Shown here: one piece after another, positions 24,592 to 33,932 of the stretch | Position numbering within the stretch: position 1 is the stretch's first letter | Layout of the letters: each line of letters begins with the position of its first letter | Origin: CAYUQT01 sp964446835 | Lineage (GTDB): Bacteria > Planctomycetota > Phycisphaerae > UBA1845 > JAFGLZ01 | Direction: 5' to 3' | Assembly: GCA_964446835.1 (NCBI GenBank) | Contig: CAYUQT010000009.1 | Location: 124,001-188,000, forward strand | Length of the DNA: 64,000 bases | Notes under the pieces: model-generated | Database searches by the model: none | Told to the model about the DNA's origin: nothing | Seen by the model: only the letters and a program-made list of their open reading frames with translations | Made by a program: the position numbers and the translations under genes

Positions 24592-26439
24592 CTACCGCTT
24601 CACCGGTCCGCAGGCCAGGCGAAGCAGGTCCCCGAGGAACCCGTCCAGGCCGGCCACATCCGCCAGACGGAACCATGAATATACCACGGCGCCCGCATTC
24701 GGCATGCCTGACCCGAAGACCGCGACGGCCTCGCCCCAGTCCCGTCCCTTCTGATCGGTCAGCTTCATCAGGGGCCAGTAGGGGCGATCCGCATCTCGCT
24801 GGGCGGGCCGATAGGCCGGGCGCCACCGCCGATCACCACCTTCTGGAAACGCCAGCGACGCCGGAAGTGACGACAGCTTGGCCGAGACCGCAAACTTCAG
24901 CTCCAGCCCCGCAGGCGGGGTCTCGAAGCCCGCCGGTCCGGAATCCTGATCGAACGGCCGTCCGCTCTTGGTCTCCAGCGAACCCAGGAGGTGAAGGTCG
25001 AAAACGCGTCCCGCATAGGCGGCCCGACGCTCCCGATCGTAGATGAACGGGAACGGCTGATCGCTGAAGACCAGCAGCCCGCCGCCCCGGGCCACATAGG
25101 CCGCAATCGCCTTGGGTACGTCGCCGTCGCTCTTGACTCGGGTGGCATAGTCCTCGCCGGTGGTATAGATCAGCACACGATGTGTCTTGGGGGTGACCTT
25201 GCCGTCGACCAGGTCCGCCGGTTCGATCATGTCGATCTGGTCCGTTACGCGGATCAGACGCAAGCCGACCGATCCCACGCCGTTGAGCAGGCCGATCCTC
25301 CCGCGGATGTTTCCGGCGATCACCTTCTTCAGTGCGTCGTCCGCCTTGCGAGAGGCCTGGGTGACCTTGTCCCGCTTTCCGGGCGGCACGGACTTGCGCC
25401 ATTGGGCGGTCCAGTTCTGGGTGGCCTTGAGATACTTGTCGCCCAGCTCCGCCGATGGTTCGATCTCGCTGCCCTCGTGCCATTCGTTGAACGAGGTGAT
25501 CAGGATCCAGTCGGGTTGGGTGGCCAGGGCCGTCCGCCACTGAGCGTCGTACAACCGTCCGTCGGCACGTTCGAGATTCGCCCCGGGCCGACGGATCTTC
25601 GTGTCGTCATAGCCGGGCACCAGCGTGGCACATGCGATGCGCCCGTGGGCCTTGGCGAAACGGATCGAATCATTCATGTGCTTGGCGGCGATGCCGGGCC
25701 AGTCGGCCTCGGGGCGTTTCAGATAATCGCCCATGGTGTTGTAACTGTGGATACCGTCGAAGAGCCCCGCATAACCCGGTTGAATGCCGTCGGCGATCGC
25801 CACCCACCGGACGCCGCTCTGCCGTCGCGCCTCCTCCAGCGCACACACCCATTTCACGTCGCCCATCTGATCCATGACCCGACCATACAGGAAGATCACC
25901 GGTTGCCCGTGGACGCGCAGCCACGCCGGGTGAGAGGCGTACTGCTTCGCCAGATAGTTCAGATCGCGAGCCGCCGACTCGGCCGTGGGCGGATTGCCGT
26001 GAACGACCTCGAAGTAGACGGTCACCTTCCGTTGATGCTTGGCCGCATGTTGCAGGATCAGCGGCATCGCCTTGTCGGTGTGATCGCCCGCACCCCACCA
26101 GCTCACGATCGGCACATCGATTCCCGCCTGAGCAAACTGGCCCATGTGGCGATCGATCACCTGAGGGTCACAGGAATCGTACGGCCCTCCCACAGGCCAT
26201 CGTCGCGATTCCGGGGCGTCCTTCCGTGCCTCGTCCCACTTGCCCCAATGCCGCTCGGCACCGGTACATGCCGGGGTGCCGTACCATGGGTAGTAAAACG
26301 CCATGACATACCGCCCTGCGTCTCCGTGCCGAAGGGCCAGCCGGGCACGAAGCATGGGGATTACGCCCCCCGGCTCGGCGGCCATTGTCTGCGTGCAGGC
26401 CCACAACACCACCACACCGGTCAGCATGGAACGAATCAT
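24592..26439 (-). CDS. Secreted glycoside hydrolase family 99-like protein
   Basis: This is a 615-residue exported protein (signal peptide residues 1-21, ending TMAAEP). The catalytic domain starts with YVMAFYYPWYGTPA (residues about 44-57) and includes VPIVSWWG, VTVYFEVV, and TSFNEWHEGSEIEPS at residues about 316-330, all typical of GH99/GH71-like TIM barrels, in which Glu residues of the HEG and NEW region act in catalysis. Known GH99 enzymes are endo-alpha-mannosidases or mannanases. The C-terminal 230 residues (IAAYVARGGGLLVFSDQPF) resemble a glutamine-amidotransferase-like/ThuA-type domain, an additional non-catalytic module. Substrate specificity cannot be inferred. Confidence 0.8.
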   Translation of the reverse strand: MIRSMLTGVVVLWACTQTMAAEPGGVIPMLRARLALRHGDAGRYVMAFYYPWYGTPACTGAERHWGKWDEARKDAPESRRWPVGGPYDSCDPQVIDRHMGQFAQAGIDVPIVSWWGAGDHTDKAMPLILQHAAKHQRKVTVYFEVVHGNPPTAESAARDLNYLAKQYASHPAWLRVHGQPVIFLYGRVMDQMGDVKWVCALEEARRQSGVRWVAIADGIQPGYAGLFDGIHSYNTMGDYLKRPEADWPGIAAKHMNDSIRFAKAHGRIACATLVPGYDDTKIRRPGANLERADGRLYDAQWRTALATQPDWILITSFNEWHEGSEIEPSAELGDKYLKATQNWTAQWRKSVPPGKRDKVTQASRKADDALKKVIAGNIRGRIGLLNGVGSVGLRLIRVTDQIDMIEPADLVDGKVTPKTHRVLIYTTGEDYATRVKSDGDVPKAIAAYVARGGGLLVFSDQPFPFIYDRERRAAYAGRVFDLHLLGSLETKSGRPFDQDSGPAGFETPPAGLELKFAVSAKLSSLPASLAFPEGGDRRWRPAYRPAQRDADRPYWPLMKLTDQKGRDWGEAVAVFGSGMPNAGAVVYSWFRLADVAGLDGFLGDLLRLACGPVKR

Positions 26440-26605
26440 GCTAAGCTCCTTATGACGGCAGCGTGAACGAATTCGGTGTCCGAACGACGGGACTCCTGGT
26501 CACGATTCGCGGCAATCAGGTTCGCGCCTCGACACCTGTGTGCCCCGATTCCAAAGACAGGCCGAGGTCACCGCAGGGCGGAGCCTCGCATCCATCATCG
26601 CTTCG

Positions 26606-28768
26606 CTATCTTCGTCGCAAGCCCATCGCCAGGCAAGCCAACGGGAACAGCGAGAGTGTCTGCAACGCCGGCAGTTCCCCACAGACAAATACGACGACAA
26701 CCTTGCGGTCCGCATCCACGACCACGGTGGTCGTCTGATTGGCATCGAGAAGTGTGAAGTTCGGATCGTCTGGGTGATTGGGGTCCGCGATTTCCCAATG
26801 ACCGAACAGATGACCTGAGGTCGGCGTGGCCGTCAGCGTCACGAGAGTCCCCTCGGGATAGACGAGCGGGTCGGCGGACTCCGGTTCCGGCAGAAGGGCA
26901 ACCGTTCCCCACGACTCGTTAATGATCTCCAGACTCAACGCATGATACACGGCGAATTCGTCGGCGCCGATGTCCGTTTGCGGTCCCATCTTCCGAGGCT
27001 CACCGTCGATGTCGGTTCGCCCCTGCGTAAAGGCATTGGCGTCTCCTGTATCTCCGCAGGGTGAGTCGGCCGAAAGGTGGTAGTCGTTGTCCGTCCAGGT
27101 GTTTGGATCGCCGTCCGGCCCGTTGGGATCGGTCCAGAGCGGATCGGCATCGATGGATCCGGCACCCCATGCCAGGGAACAATTCGGATCAACCCGGATG
27201 GCGCCGGTTCCTCCCTCGATATCGCAGAAGGCCACCGAGACCCCCGCGCCCCCGATGTCCGGCATCGCAATCTCCTGCCCGGTGCCGCCGGTATCTTTCC
27301 AGAGAATACAGTGGTCGATGCTCGCCGTGCTTCCGCTGACGGCGCACACACCACCACCGGCCGTGCGACCCTGATTGTTCGTGATTGTGCATCCCGTCAG
27401 CCGCACGTTCGATGAACCCGCGCTGGCTACCCCACCGCCGTACTCGGCGGTGTTGCCGATGATCAGGCTGTCGCGGATCACGGGCGACGATCCGTCGAAT
27501 CCGATGATCGCCCCGCCCATCACCTCGGCCGTGTTGCCCGCCATCAGGCAGTTGGCGATCGTGGGACTGCTCCGCTCAGAATAGATGGCTCCGCCGTTCT
27601 TGATGCTGTGGTTGTTGACCAGCTTGCAGCGGACCAGCGTCGGGCGGCAGTTCTGAATGATCCCGATGGCCCCGCCGCTCCCGACAACGGTGGAATTCTC
27701 CACAAAGAGGCATTCCTCGAAATAGGTGGTCCCTCCGCCGCCGCAACAGATGCCGCCACCGAAGGCGCCGTCGGCCACGTTCTTCCGGAACACGCACCGC
27801 ACGATCGTGCTCCTGGCACCGCCGAAGTCTACCATCGCCCCGCCCCAGGTCGCACGGTTCTCCTCGAAGACGCAGTCGATCAGCGTCGCCCGGCTGCGGT
27901 CGTAATTGTCCACGCCGGCAGCCCAGTACGAGCTGTTGCGGGTGAACGTGCAACGCGTCAGCGTCGGATTGCAGCTCAGGTTGTATACCGATCCGCCATG
28001 GCCGCCCACGTTCTCGGTAAACGTGCAGTCCGTCACGTGCGGATCCGCCAGATCATTGAATATCGCTCCGCCGAAGGTGGCGTTGTTCTTCGTGAACGTG
28101 CAGTTCTCGATGTGTGTCTCGCCCCCGTCGATGTTGACGATGGCCCCGCCACCTCCGATCGGCGAGAGGTTCTCATCGAAGAGGCAGTCGGCGACCAACA
28201 CCGCTCCGCCCATGTTCCAGATCGCACCGGCCGATGCAGCCGTATTCCCTGTGAACGTGCATTCTCGAACGACGGCCTGGCTGTTGTTGTTCCAGAGGGC
28301 TCCGGCAAACTCGGCCGAGCAGTTGGAAAAGCGGCAGCCGACGATCGTGGGTGAGGCTCCTTCACACAGGATGGCCCCTCCGGTGATCATGTATCCGTTC
28401 GTGATCGTCAGACCGGCCAGTACGGAATTGGCGTCCTCATCCGAAACGAACAGAAACGCTCGATGGGGATCGAGGATGCTGGAACGACAGTCGATGATGG
28501 TGGATTCCACCACGGTGGGATCGTTCGGATCCGTACTGCGAAGGGTGATCGCCTTGCCTCGATAACTCACATCACAGTTGCCCGCCCCCGTATAGGTGCC
28601 CGGCGAAACGACAACCTCGTCGCCATCAACCGAAGCGTCAACGGCGGTCTGAAGGCTCGGATAGTCAGCCGGCACGAGACGTTCGGTTCCGGTCACGGAG
28701 GAAGAAGCGACTACCCCCAGGAGGATAGACGACAGAAGTCCCCACGGATGTGATCGTCGCGGGACCAT
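26606..28768 (-). CDS. Secreted right-handed parallel beta-helix protein with Cys-Gly/TM/Arg C-terminal tail
   Basis: This is a 720-residue protein. I chose the ATG at 28768 because AGGA lies 7-8 nt upstream and a signal peptide (LLSSILLGVVASSSVTG) follows; an in-frame start at 28846 would add 26 residues. LVPADYPSLQTAVDASVDGDEVVVSPGTYT opens the helix, and about fifteen rungs follow with GGAI, NCTFTKN and CxF repeats, typical of polymorphic outer-membrane/Chlamydia_PMP-like and pectate-lyase-like beta-helices. DIGADEF closes it. A repeat module (GTLVTLTATPTSGHLFGHW) and the tail FVCGELPAL, hydrophobic helix, GLRRR end the protein, as in the 20417-21781 product. No polysaccharide-lyase catalytic motif is obvious, so adhesion or structural roles are equally possible. 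Confidence 0.85.
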   Translation of the reverse strand: MVPRRSHPWGLLSSILLGVVASSSVTGTERLVPADYPSLQTAVDASVDGDEVVVSPGTYTGAGNCDVSYRGKAITLRSTDPNDPTVVESTIIDCRSSILDPHRAFLFVSDEDANSVLAGLTITNGYMITGGAILCEGASPTIVGCRFSNCSAEFAGALWNNNSQAVVRECTFTGNTAASAGAIWNMGGAVLVADCLFDENLSPIGGGGAIVNIDGGETHIENCTFTKNNATFGGAIFNDLADPHVTDCTFTENVGGHGGSVYNLSCNPTLTRCTFTRNSSYWAAGVDNYDRSRATLIDCVFEENRATWGGAMVDFGGARSTIVRCVFRKNVADGAFGGGICCGGGGTTYFEECLFVENSTVVGSGGAIGIIQNCRPTLVRCKLVNNHSIKNGGAIYSERSSPTIANCLMAGNTAEVMGGAIIGFDGSSPVIRDSLIIGNTAEYGGGVASAGSSNVRLTGCTITNNQGRTAGGGVCAVSGSTASIDHCILWKDTGGTGQEIAMPDIGGAGVSVAFCDIEGGTGAIRVDPNCSLAWGAGSIDADPLWTDPNGPDGDPNTWTDNDYHLSADSPCGDTGDANAFTQGRTDIDGEPRKMGPQTDIGADEFAVYHALSLEIINESWGTVALLPEPESADPLVYPEGTLVTLTATPTSGHLFGHWEIADPNHPDDPNFTLLDANQTTTVVVDADRKVVVVFVCGELPALQTLSLFPLACLAMGLRRR

Positions 28769-28933
28769 GTTGATCCTGTCATGAATTGAAAAGCTCGACC
28801 CCACCCTCTGGACGATCTGCCTCGACCTGTATGTCCCGGAGGACACTGCCCTCTCCCCTTTGATCGATCCATAGCCTCGACGTGCTCGAGGTGAAACTGA
28901 CCCGACAGCGATGGACGGGATGGCACAGGTGAC

Positions 28934-29006
28934 TACCGGCGAGAGGACTCGAACCTCTGACCCAGGGCTTATGAATCCCTTGCTCTGCCAACTGAGCTAC
29001 GCCGGC
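28934..29006 (-). tRNA. tRNA-Met (anticodon CAU)
   Basis: Read leftwards from 29006, a complete 73-nt cloverleaf forms: acceptor arm GCCGGCG/CGCCGGT (one G-U), D-arm with AGTTGG, anticodon loop TTCATAA, and T-arm with GTTCGAGTC. The discriminator is A and no CCA is encoded. The sequence around the anticodon (GGATTCATAAGCC) resembles elongator tRNA-Met. A CAU anticodon is also used by initiator tRNA and tRNA-Ile2, which cannot be fully excluded. Confidence 0.95.
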
Positions 29007-29254
29007 ACATGCGATAGGGACACCTTACACTGCATCCCTTTCGCCACACGTAACCTTAGCAACCATTGCCCATGGGGTCAAGAAACGATGAACGTCTCGG
29101 AACCCTCTGATTCCCGGCTCACTGCCCTTGGGGCGAGCCGACACGATTTCCGTCGGCCGCAACCCCTGTTCCCGAGGGTAGTTGACACCGTGTCCTTCCA
29201 CAGAGGGCGCAGTCTCTCCCCAGATCGCGGATCACCTCAAGGCATTGGCCGCCC

Positions 29255-29347
29255 TCATACTAGAACCAGACATATCAGGAGGGCGATTGCGAACACACCA
29301 TAGCCCACGAGCAAGACCACCAGTCCGCGCCTCTGAGACGGCAACAT
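29255..29347 (-). CDS. Possible 30-residue single-span membrane peptide
   Basis: A short frame from ATG at 29347 to TGA at 29255 encodes a basic start (MLPSQRRGL) followed by a continuous hydrophobic helix of about 20 residues. Small one-span peptides like this are common and missed by length cut-offs. The only purine-rich sequence, GGAGA, directly abuts the ATG, too close for an ideal ribosome binding site, so the call is tentative. Confidence 0.25.
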   Translation of the reverse strand: MLPSQRRGLVVLLVGYGVFAIALLICLVLV

Positions 29348-29825
29348 TCTCCGAATAGTAGACACTCTCCACCCCAAATACAGATATGAGAACTCCACAT
29401 CGTAAAGAGCTGAGAGACTGGGACTTGGAAAACAGCTTTTCCTCTCCCTCTGCCCTCTACAGCTAGTATGCCTCTTTCGCAGAACCTCGTCAAGATAATT
29501 CCTGTCAGATCCAGGAGAAGCTAACGCATTTTAGGATGACATCTTATGAATTGACATGGGTTTGCATGGGGTGTATTCCTCATATTGTCCGGGTGGCAAG
29601 GTCAGGGCTATTCTGTCGAAATACCGATACAGTGCGACATCACGCCCCACTATTCGGGGGCGCAGTGTGTTCGCGTGGCTCCCCCATCATCAGTACAATG
29701 GGGGGCTGGCAGCGGTACACCAAATCGAGTCAGAATACGGCCGGTTCAACTTCATCGCATCCTCTCCTTGGGCCCAACCGGTCGGGACAGTCCGCCGGGT
29801 CTATCGGTCCTCACGGGGCGATCTC
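29348..29825. other. Region upstream of the sensor kinase gene
   Basis: These 478 bp hold the candidate promoter described next. The kinase frame stays open upstream to 29556, but the translation there (many isolated Ser, Arg and Tyr, no domain) does not look like protein, and I regard it as leader sequence. Confidence 0.4.
29551..29579 (+). promoter_or_regulatory. Candidate sigma-70 promoter of the hybrid kinase gene
   Basis: A perfect -35 TTGACA (29551-29556) is followed by a 17-bp spacer and TATTCC (29574-29579) as a fair -10. Transcription would begin near 29587, leaving a leader of about 240 nt before the chosen ATG at 29826. Confidence 0.35.
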
Positions 29826-32800
29826 ATGGACGTACTCACGGGTGCGGACGCTCCCTCCCATGTTCCTCATCGCGAGCAAGCCCGTTTCACCGTCCACTCG
29901 GTTTACGCAGGCGTGGCTTGCCTGGTTCTTGGCTATGTGTCCGCGCGGCTGCAGCTTGAAAACGAGGGCATCGGCATCTTCCGGCCCGTGATCGGAATCA
30001 TGCTGGCCGTGATGATTCGGACGCCCGTTCGACTCTGGTGGATATCGCTGCCGGTGATGGCAATCGGCAACGTTGCCGGGCACCTGTTGGCCGCGTGTCC
30101 TCTCCGATCCGCCGGGATCGATACTCTTGCTGGAATGTGTGGTGCCGTCGCGGGTGCGATGACGATCCTACGTTGCAGATCCTGTGAGATCCGTCATCTG
30201 GAGACGCTTCGACAGGTTGTTGTATTGGCAGTTCTTGGAGGAGGTGTCTCCAGTGGAGTCAGCGGTCTGGCAGGTGCGACCTTCACACACTTCCTGACAC
30301 CCGGCGATGCGTTCGGCCCAACCCTCTTGGTCTGGGGCAGCGCCTGCATGATGAGCATCCTTCTGGTCAGCCCGTTGATTCTGACCCTGCCTGAAGTCCG
30401 GCAGGAATGGCTGTTACGAGAACGGGTGTTCGAGGGGGCTACCCTTCTGACACTTCTGTGGATCGTTGCTCACTTTGCCATGGGTGTTTCCTTCGCGGAA
30501 CAGGGACCATATCCGATGGGGTACGCTGTCTTTCCGCTGTTGGTGTGGTCGGCGATTCGATTCGGACCTCCGGGGGCTTCGCTGGCCTCCATCGTTGTGG
30601 CGACAGTTACTCTGACCGGGGCGCTTCTGGGACAGTCGGCTAAAGTGATTCTCGCAACCGGTCCCGTCGGCATCTACTGGATCCAGGTCTACCTGAGCAC
30701 CCTGTCGGCCCTGCCGCTCGTTCTGGCGGCCCTGTGGGCTGAGCGAACGGCCGCGGTCGAGGCCTCGATCGAGAGTCAGGAACAGTATCGGCGGATCGTC
30801 GAGACCTCGATGGAGGGGATCTGGGCGATGGACCAGAAGGGGCTGACCACCTTCGTCAATCCTCAGATGGCCCGGATGCTCGGCCATACGGTGGAGGAAA
30901 TGCTGGGTCGACCGGTCACGGCTTTCATGTTCCCTGAAGACTCGTCGGACCACGAGGCTCAGACGGCCAAGAGCCGACAAGGGCTTTCGGGCCTGTATGA
31001 GCGCAGACTCCGCCACAAGGACGGGCATGCACGGTGGATTTCGGTGTCGGCCACACCCCTGCTGGACCATCGGGGGCGAGTCGCCGGCTCATTCGGTATG
31101 TTCACCGACATCACGGAGCGCAAGCGGGCCGAACAGGCCGTCCGGGAGTCCGAGCAGCGTCTGCGAGGGATCCTCGAGAATATCAGTCTCGCAGCGGTGA
31201 TCCTCGATCCGCAGGGCAATCTTGTCTTCTGCAACGAGTACTTCCTTCGCATTGCCGGCTATCGCCGCGAAGAGGTCATTGACTGCAATTGGTTCGAGCG
31301 GTTTCTGCCGCTGGACGTCCGGGCGGTGATCAGCCCGCTTTACGCCCGGATGATTCAGACCGGCGAGTTTCCCGCCCACTACGAAAACGACATCCTGACG
31401 CGCACCGGCCAGCGCCGAACGATCTCATGGAGCAATACCGTTCTCCGTGACGTTGAGGGGTGCGTCACCGCCGTCAGCAGTATCGGGTTGGACGTGACCG
31501 ACCGGCGAGAGGCCGAAGAGACGGTGGTTCGCGAACGGGCCTTCCTTCGACAGGTCATCGACGCGGCCCCCGGCTTTATCTGTGTCAAGAGCGAGGACGG
31601 CATCTTCGCACTGGCCAACAAGGCCATCGCCGATGCCTATGGCACGACGGTTGAGAACCTCGAGGGAAAGACCGATGCCGATTTCAACCCCAATCGTCAG
31701 GAAGTGGAACAGTTTCTGCGCGATGATCGCGAGGTGATCTCGAGTCGTCAGCCCAAGGTCATCGCCGAAGAGAAGATCACATGTGCCGACGGACGGTCCC
31801 AATGGTTGACGACCATCAAGGTTCCATTGTTGGATCGCGACGGGCGGTGCACGCGGCTATTGGCACTGGCGACCGACATCACCGCCCGCAAGCAGGCCGA
31901 GGAGGCTCTGCGCGAGAGCGAGGCCCGATACCGATTGTTCTTTGACAGCATGCTCGACGGCTTCGCACTGTATGAGATTCTATATGACGAGCAGAAGCAG
32001 CCGCTGGACTATCGTCTGCTCGACGCCAATCCAGCCTTCGAGCGACTGATCGGTGTCAAGGCCGATGCCGTCATCGGCAAGACCGTTCGACAGGTCTTAC
32101 CCGACGCCGGAGGCTTCTGGATCGAGGCCTTCGGGACGGTGGCGTCCAAGGGCGAACCCTTCCGATCTGAGTATGGCTCCTCGGTAATCGGCAAGCACTT
32201 CGAGGTTCTGGCGTTCCGTACCCAGACGGGACAGTTGGCCTGTGTCCTTCAGGACATCAGCGAGCGGCGTCTCGCCGAAGAAGCCCTCGCCAAGAGCCAG
32301 GAGCGATATCGAACGATCTACGACAACTCGGCGCTGGGTATCTTCGAGTTGACTCCTGAAGGGAAGATCCTCAGTGTCAATGCTGCCTACGCAAGAATGT
32401 ACGGCTTCGAGTCTCCCGAACAGGTGCTGCGTGAGATCGGCGACGCGGGCGCGAACACCTACGTAGACCCGCCTCGTCGCGCGGAGATCGTTCGCCAGGT
32501 CGTCCAGAACCCCGGCGTGGGACGGTTCGAGAACCGCTACCGGCGGCGCGATGGGAGCGAATTCATCGGGTCGCTGACCCTCCAGGCGATACGCGACACG
32601 GAGGGCAGTGTGCTGTACCTCTGCGGATTCGTCGAAGACATCACCGAGCGGAAGCAAGCAGAGGGAGAGCGACACCGTCTGGATGCCCGGATGGCTGAGA
32701 TCCAGAAGCTCGAGAGTCTCAGCGTCCTGGCCGGTGGAATCGCCCACGACTTCAACAACCTGCTGGCCGTCATCGTCGGAAGCGCCAGCCTCGCCGCCGC

Positions 32801-33833
32801 GGAACTCAAGGGGCAGTCCACGGTGAGCGAGTCCGTCCAGATGATCGAGGCGGCCGCTCGCCGGGCCACCGAACTGACGAATCAGATGTTGGCCTACTCG
32901 GGCAAAGGGGCCTTCATGATTCAGCCGGTCAGCCTCTCCGCGATGATCGGAGAGATGACCCACCTGCTCGAAGCAACGGTCTCGAAGAAGATCACTCTGT
33001 GCTACCGCATGACTTCGGACTTGCCTCCCATCGAGGCCGACATTACGCAGATGCGACAGATCGTCATGAACCTGGTCACCAATGCCTCCGAGGCCGTCGG
33101 AAACGACGAGGGGGTGATTACCATCGCCACCGGTCTGCTGCACGCCGATCGGGTCCTCCTGTCACAGACCCATCTGGATGAGGACCTGCCCGAGGGGCGT
33201 TACGTCTACCTCGATGTGTCCGATACCGGCTGCGGCATGACCGAGGACATCCGGGCCCGGATCTTCGATCCGTTCTTCTCCACGAAATTCGTCGGACGCG
33301 GTTTGGGTTTGGCGGCGGTTCTGGGCATCGTTCGCGGCCATCACGGCGCCATTGTCGTGGACAGCAAACCGGACAAGGGCACGACCGTCCGGGTGATGCT
33401 CCCGCTGACAGACCTGGAGGGCAGGACGGAGGAGGAATCGATAGTCTCCGTCGAACCGGAGGCCTTCGCGGCCACCGTCCTGGTCGTGGACGATGAGAGC
33501 TGGGTCTGCATCGTGGCCCGCAAGATGCTTGAACGTGCCGGCTACCGTGTCTTGACCGCCGGCGACGGACGCGAGGCCGTTCAGATGTATCGGGAACTTG
33601 CCGACCAGATTGCCCTGGTCGTCCTCGACCTGACCATGCCCGGATTGAACGGTGAAGAGGCGTTTGACGAGATGCGGCGCATCCGACCCGATGCCTGTGT
33701 GATTCTCTCCAGCGGATTCAACGAACAAGAGGTGACCCACCGGTTCGCCGGCAAAGGACTGGCCGGCTTCATTCACAAACCCTACAACATGGACGACCTG
33801 ATCTCCAAGGTTCGTCATGTACTTGAATCGTGA
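29826..33833 (+). CDS. Hybrid sensor histidine kinase: MASE1, five PAS domains, HATPase, receiver
   Basis: This is a 1335-residue protein from the ATG at 29826. Residues about 20-310 form a polytopic membrane domain of MASE1 type (IGIFRPVIGIMLAVMIRTPVRLW start, PLLVWSAIRFGPPGA end). Five PAS/PAC units follow (about 315-880), each ending in a DITERK-like motif. The phosphoacceptor is His974 in AGGIAHDFNNLL; the ATPase domain has an N-box (MNLVTNASEA), G1 (VSDTGCGM) and FSTKFVGRGLGLAAV. The final receiver (about 1218-1335) has the acidic VVDDE and the phosphoryl Asp1268 in VVLDLTMPG, then HKPY with the conserved Lys. The kinase would phosphorylate its own receiver. No output regulator is adjacent, so the partner is elsewhere. 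Ligands of the PAS domains are unknown. Confidence 0.9.
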   Translation: MDVLTGADAPSHVPHREQARFTVHSVYAGVACLVLGYVSARLQLENEGIGIFRPVIGIMLAVMIRTPVRLWWISLPVMAIGNVAGHLLAACPLRSAGIDTLAGMCGAVAGAMTILRCRSCEIRHLETLRQVVVLAVLGGGVSSGVSGLAGATFTHFLTPGDAFGPTLLVWGSACMMSILLVSPLILTLPEVRQEWLLRERVFEGATLLTLLWIVAHFAMGVSFAEQGPYPMGYAVFPLLVWSAIRFGPPGASLASIVVATVTLTGALLGQSAKVILATGPVGIYWIQVYLSTLSALPLVLAALWAERTAAVEASIESQEQYRRIVETSMEGIWAMDQKGLTTFVNPQMARMLGHTVEEMLGRPVTAFMFPEDSSDHEAQTAKSRQGLSGLYERRLRHKDGHARWISVSATPLLDHRGRVAGSFGMFTDITERKRAEQAVRESEQRLRGILENISLAAVILDPQGNLVFCNEYFLRIAGYRREEVIDCNWFERFLPLDVRAVISPLYARMIQTGEFPAHYENDILTRTGQRRTISWSNTVLRDVEGCVTAVSSIGLDVTDRREAEETVVRERAFLRQVIDAAPGFICVKSEDGIFALANKAIADAYGTTVENLEGKTDADFNPNRQEVEQFLRDDREVISSRQPKVIAEEKITCADGRSQWLTTIKVPLLDRDGRCTRLLALATDITARKQAEEALRESEARYRLFFDSMLDGFALYEILYDEQKQPLDYRLLDANPAFERLIGVKADAVIGKTVRQVLPDAGGFWIEAFGTVASKGEPFRSEYGSSVIGKHFEVLAFRTQTGQLACVLQDISERRLAEEALAKSQERYRTIYDNSALGIFELTPEGKILSVNAAYARMYGFESPEQVLREIGDAGANTYVDPPRRAEIVRQVVQNPGVGRFENRYRRRDGSEFIGSLTLQAIRDTEGSVLYLCGFVEDITERKQAEGERHRLDARMAEIQKLESLSVLAGGIAHDFNNLLAVIVGSASLAAAELKGQSTVSESVQMIEAAARRATELTNQMLAYSGKGAFMIQPVSLSAMIGEMTHLLEATVSKKITLCYRMTSDLPPIEADITQMRQIVMNLVTNASEAVGNDEGVITIATGLLHADRVLLSQTHLDEDLPEGRYVYLDVSDTGCGMTEDIRARIFDPFFSTKFVGRGLGLAAVLGIVRGHHGAIVVDSKPDKGTTVRVMLPLTDLEGRTEEESIVSVEPEAFAATVLVVDDESWVCIVARKMLERAGYRVLTAGDGREAVQMYRELADQIALVVLDLTMPGLNGEEAFDEMRRIRPDACVILSSGFNEQEVTHRFAGKGLAGFIHKPYNMDDLISKVRHVLES

Positions 33834-33932
33834 GGGAACGCCACTTGGCGGCGTGCCCTCGCCCTTGTCACGTGCGAAGCGAGAGAAGGGGCTTGCCTCT
33901 GACGGAGTTCGTGTCATTCGTCGTGTGGTTCG

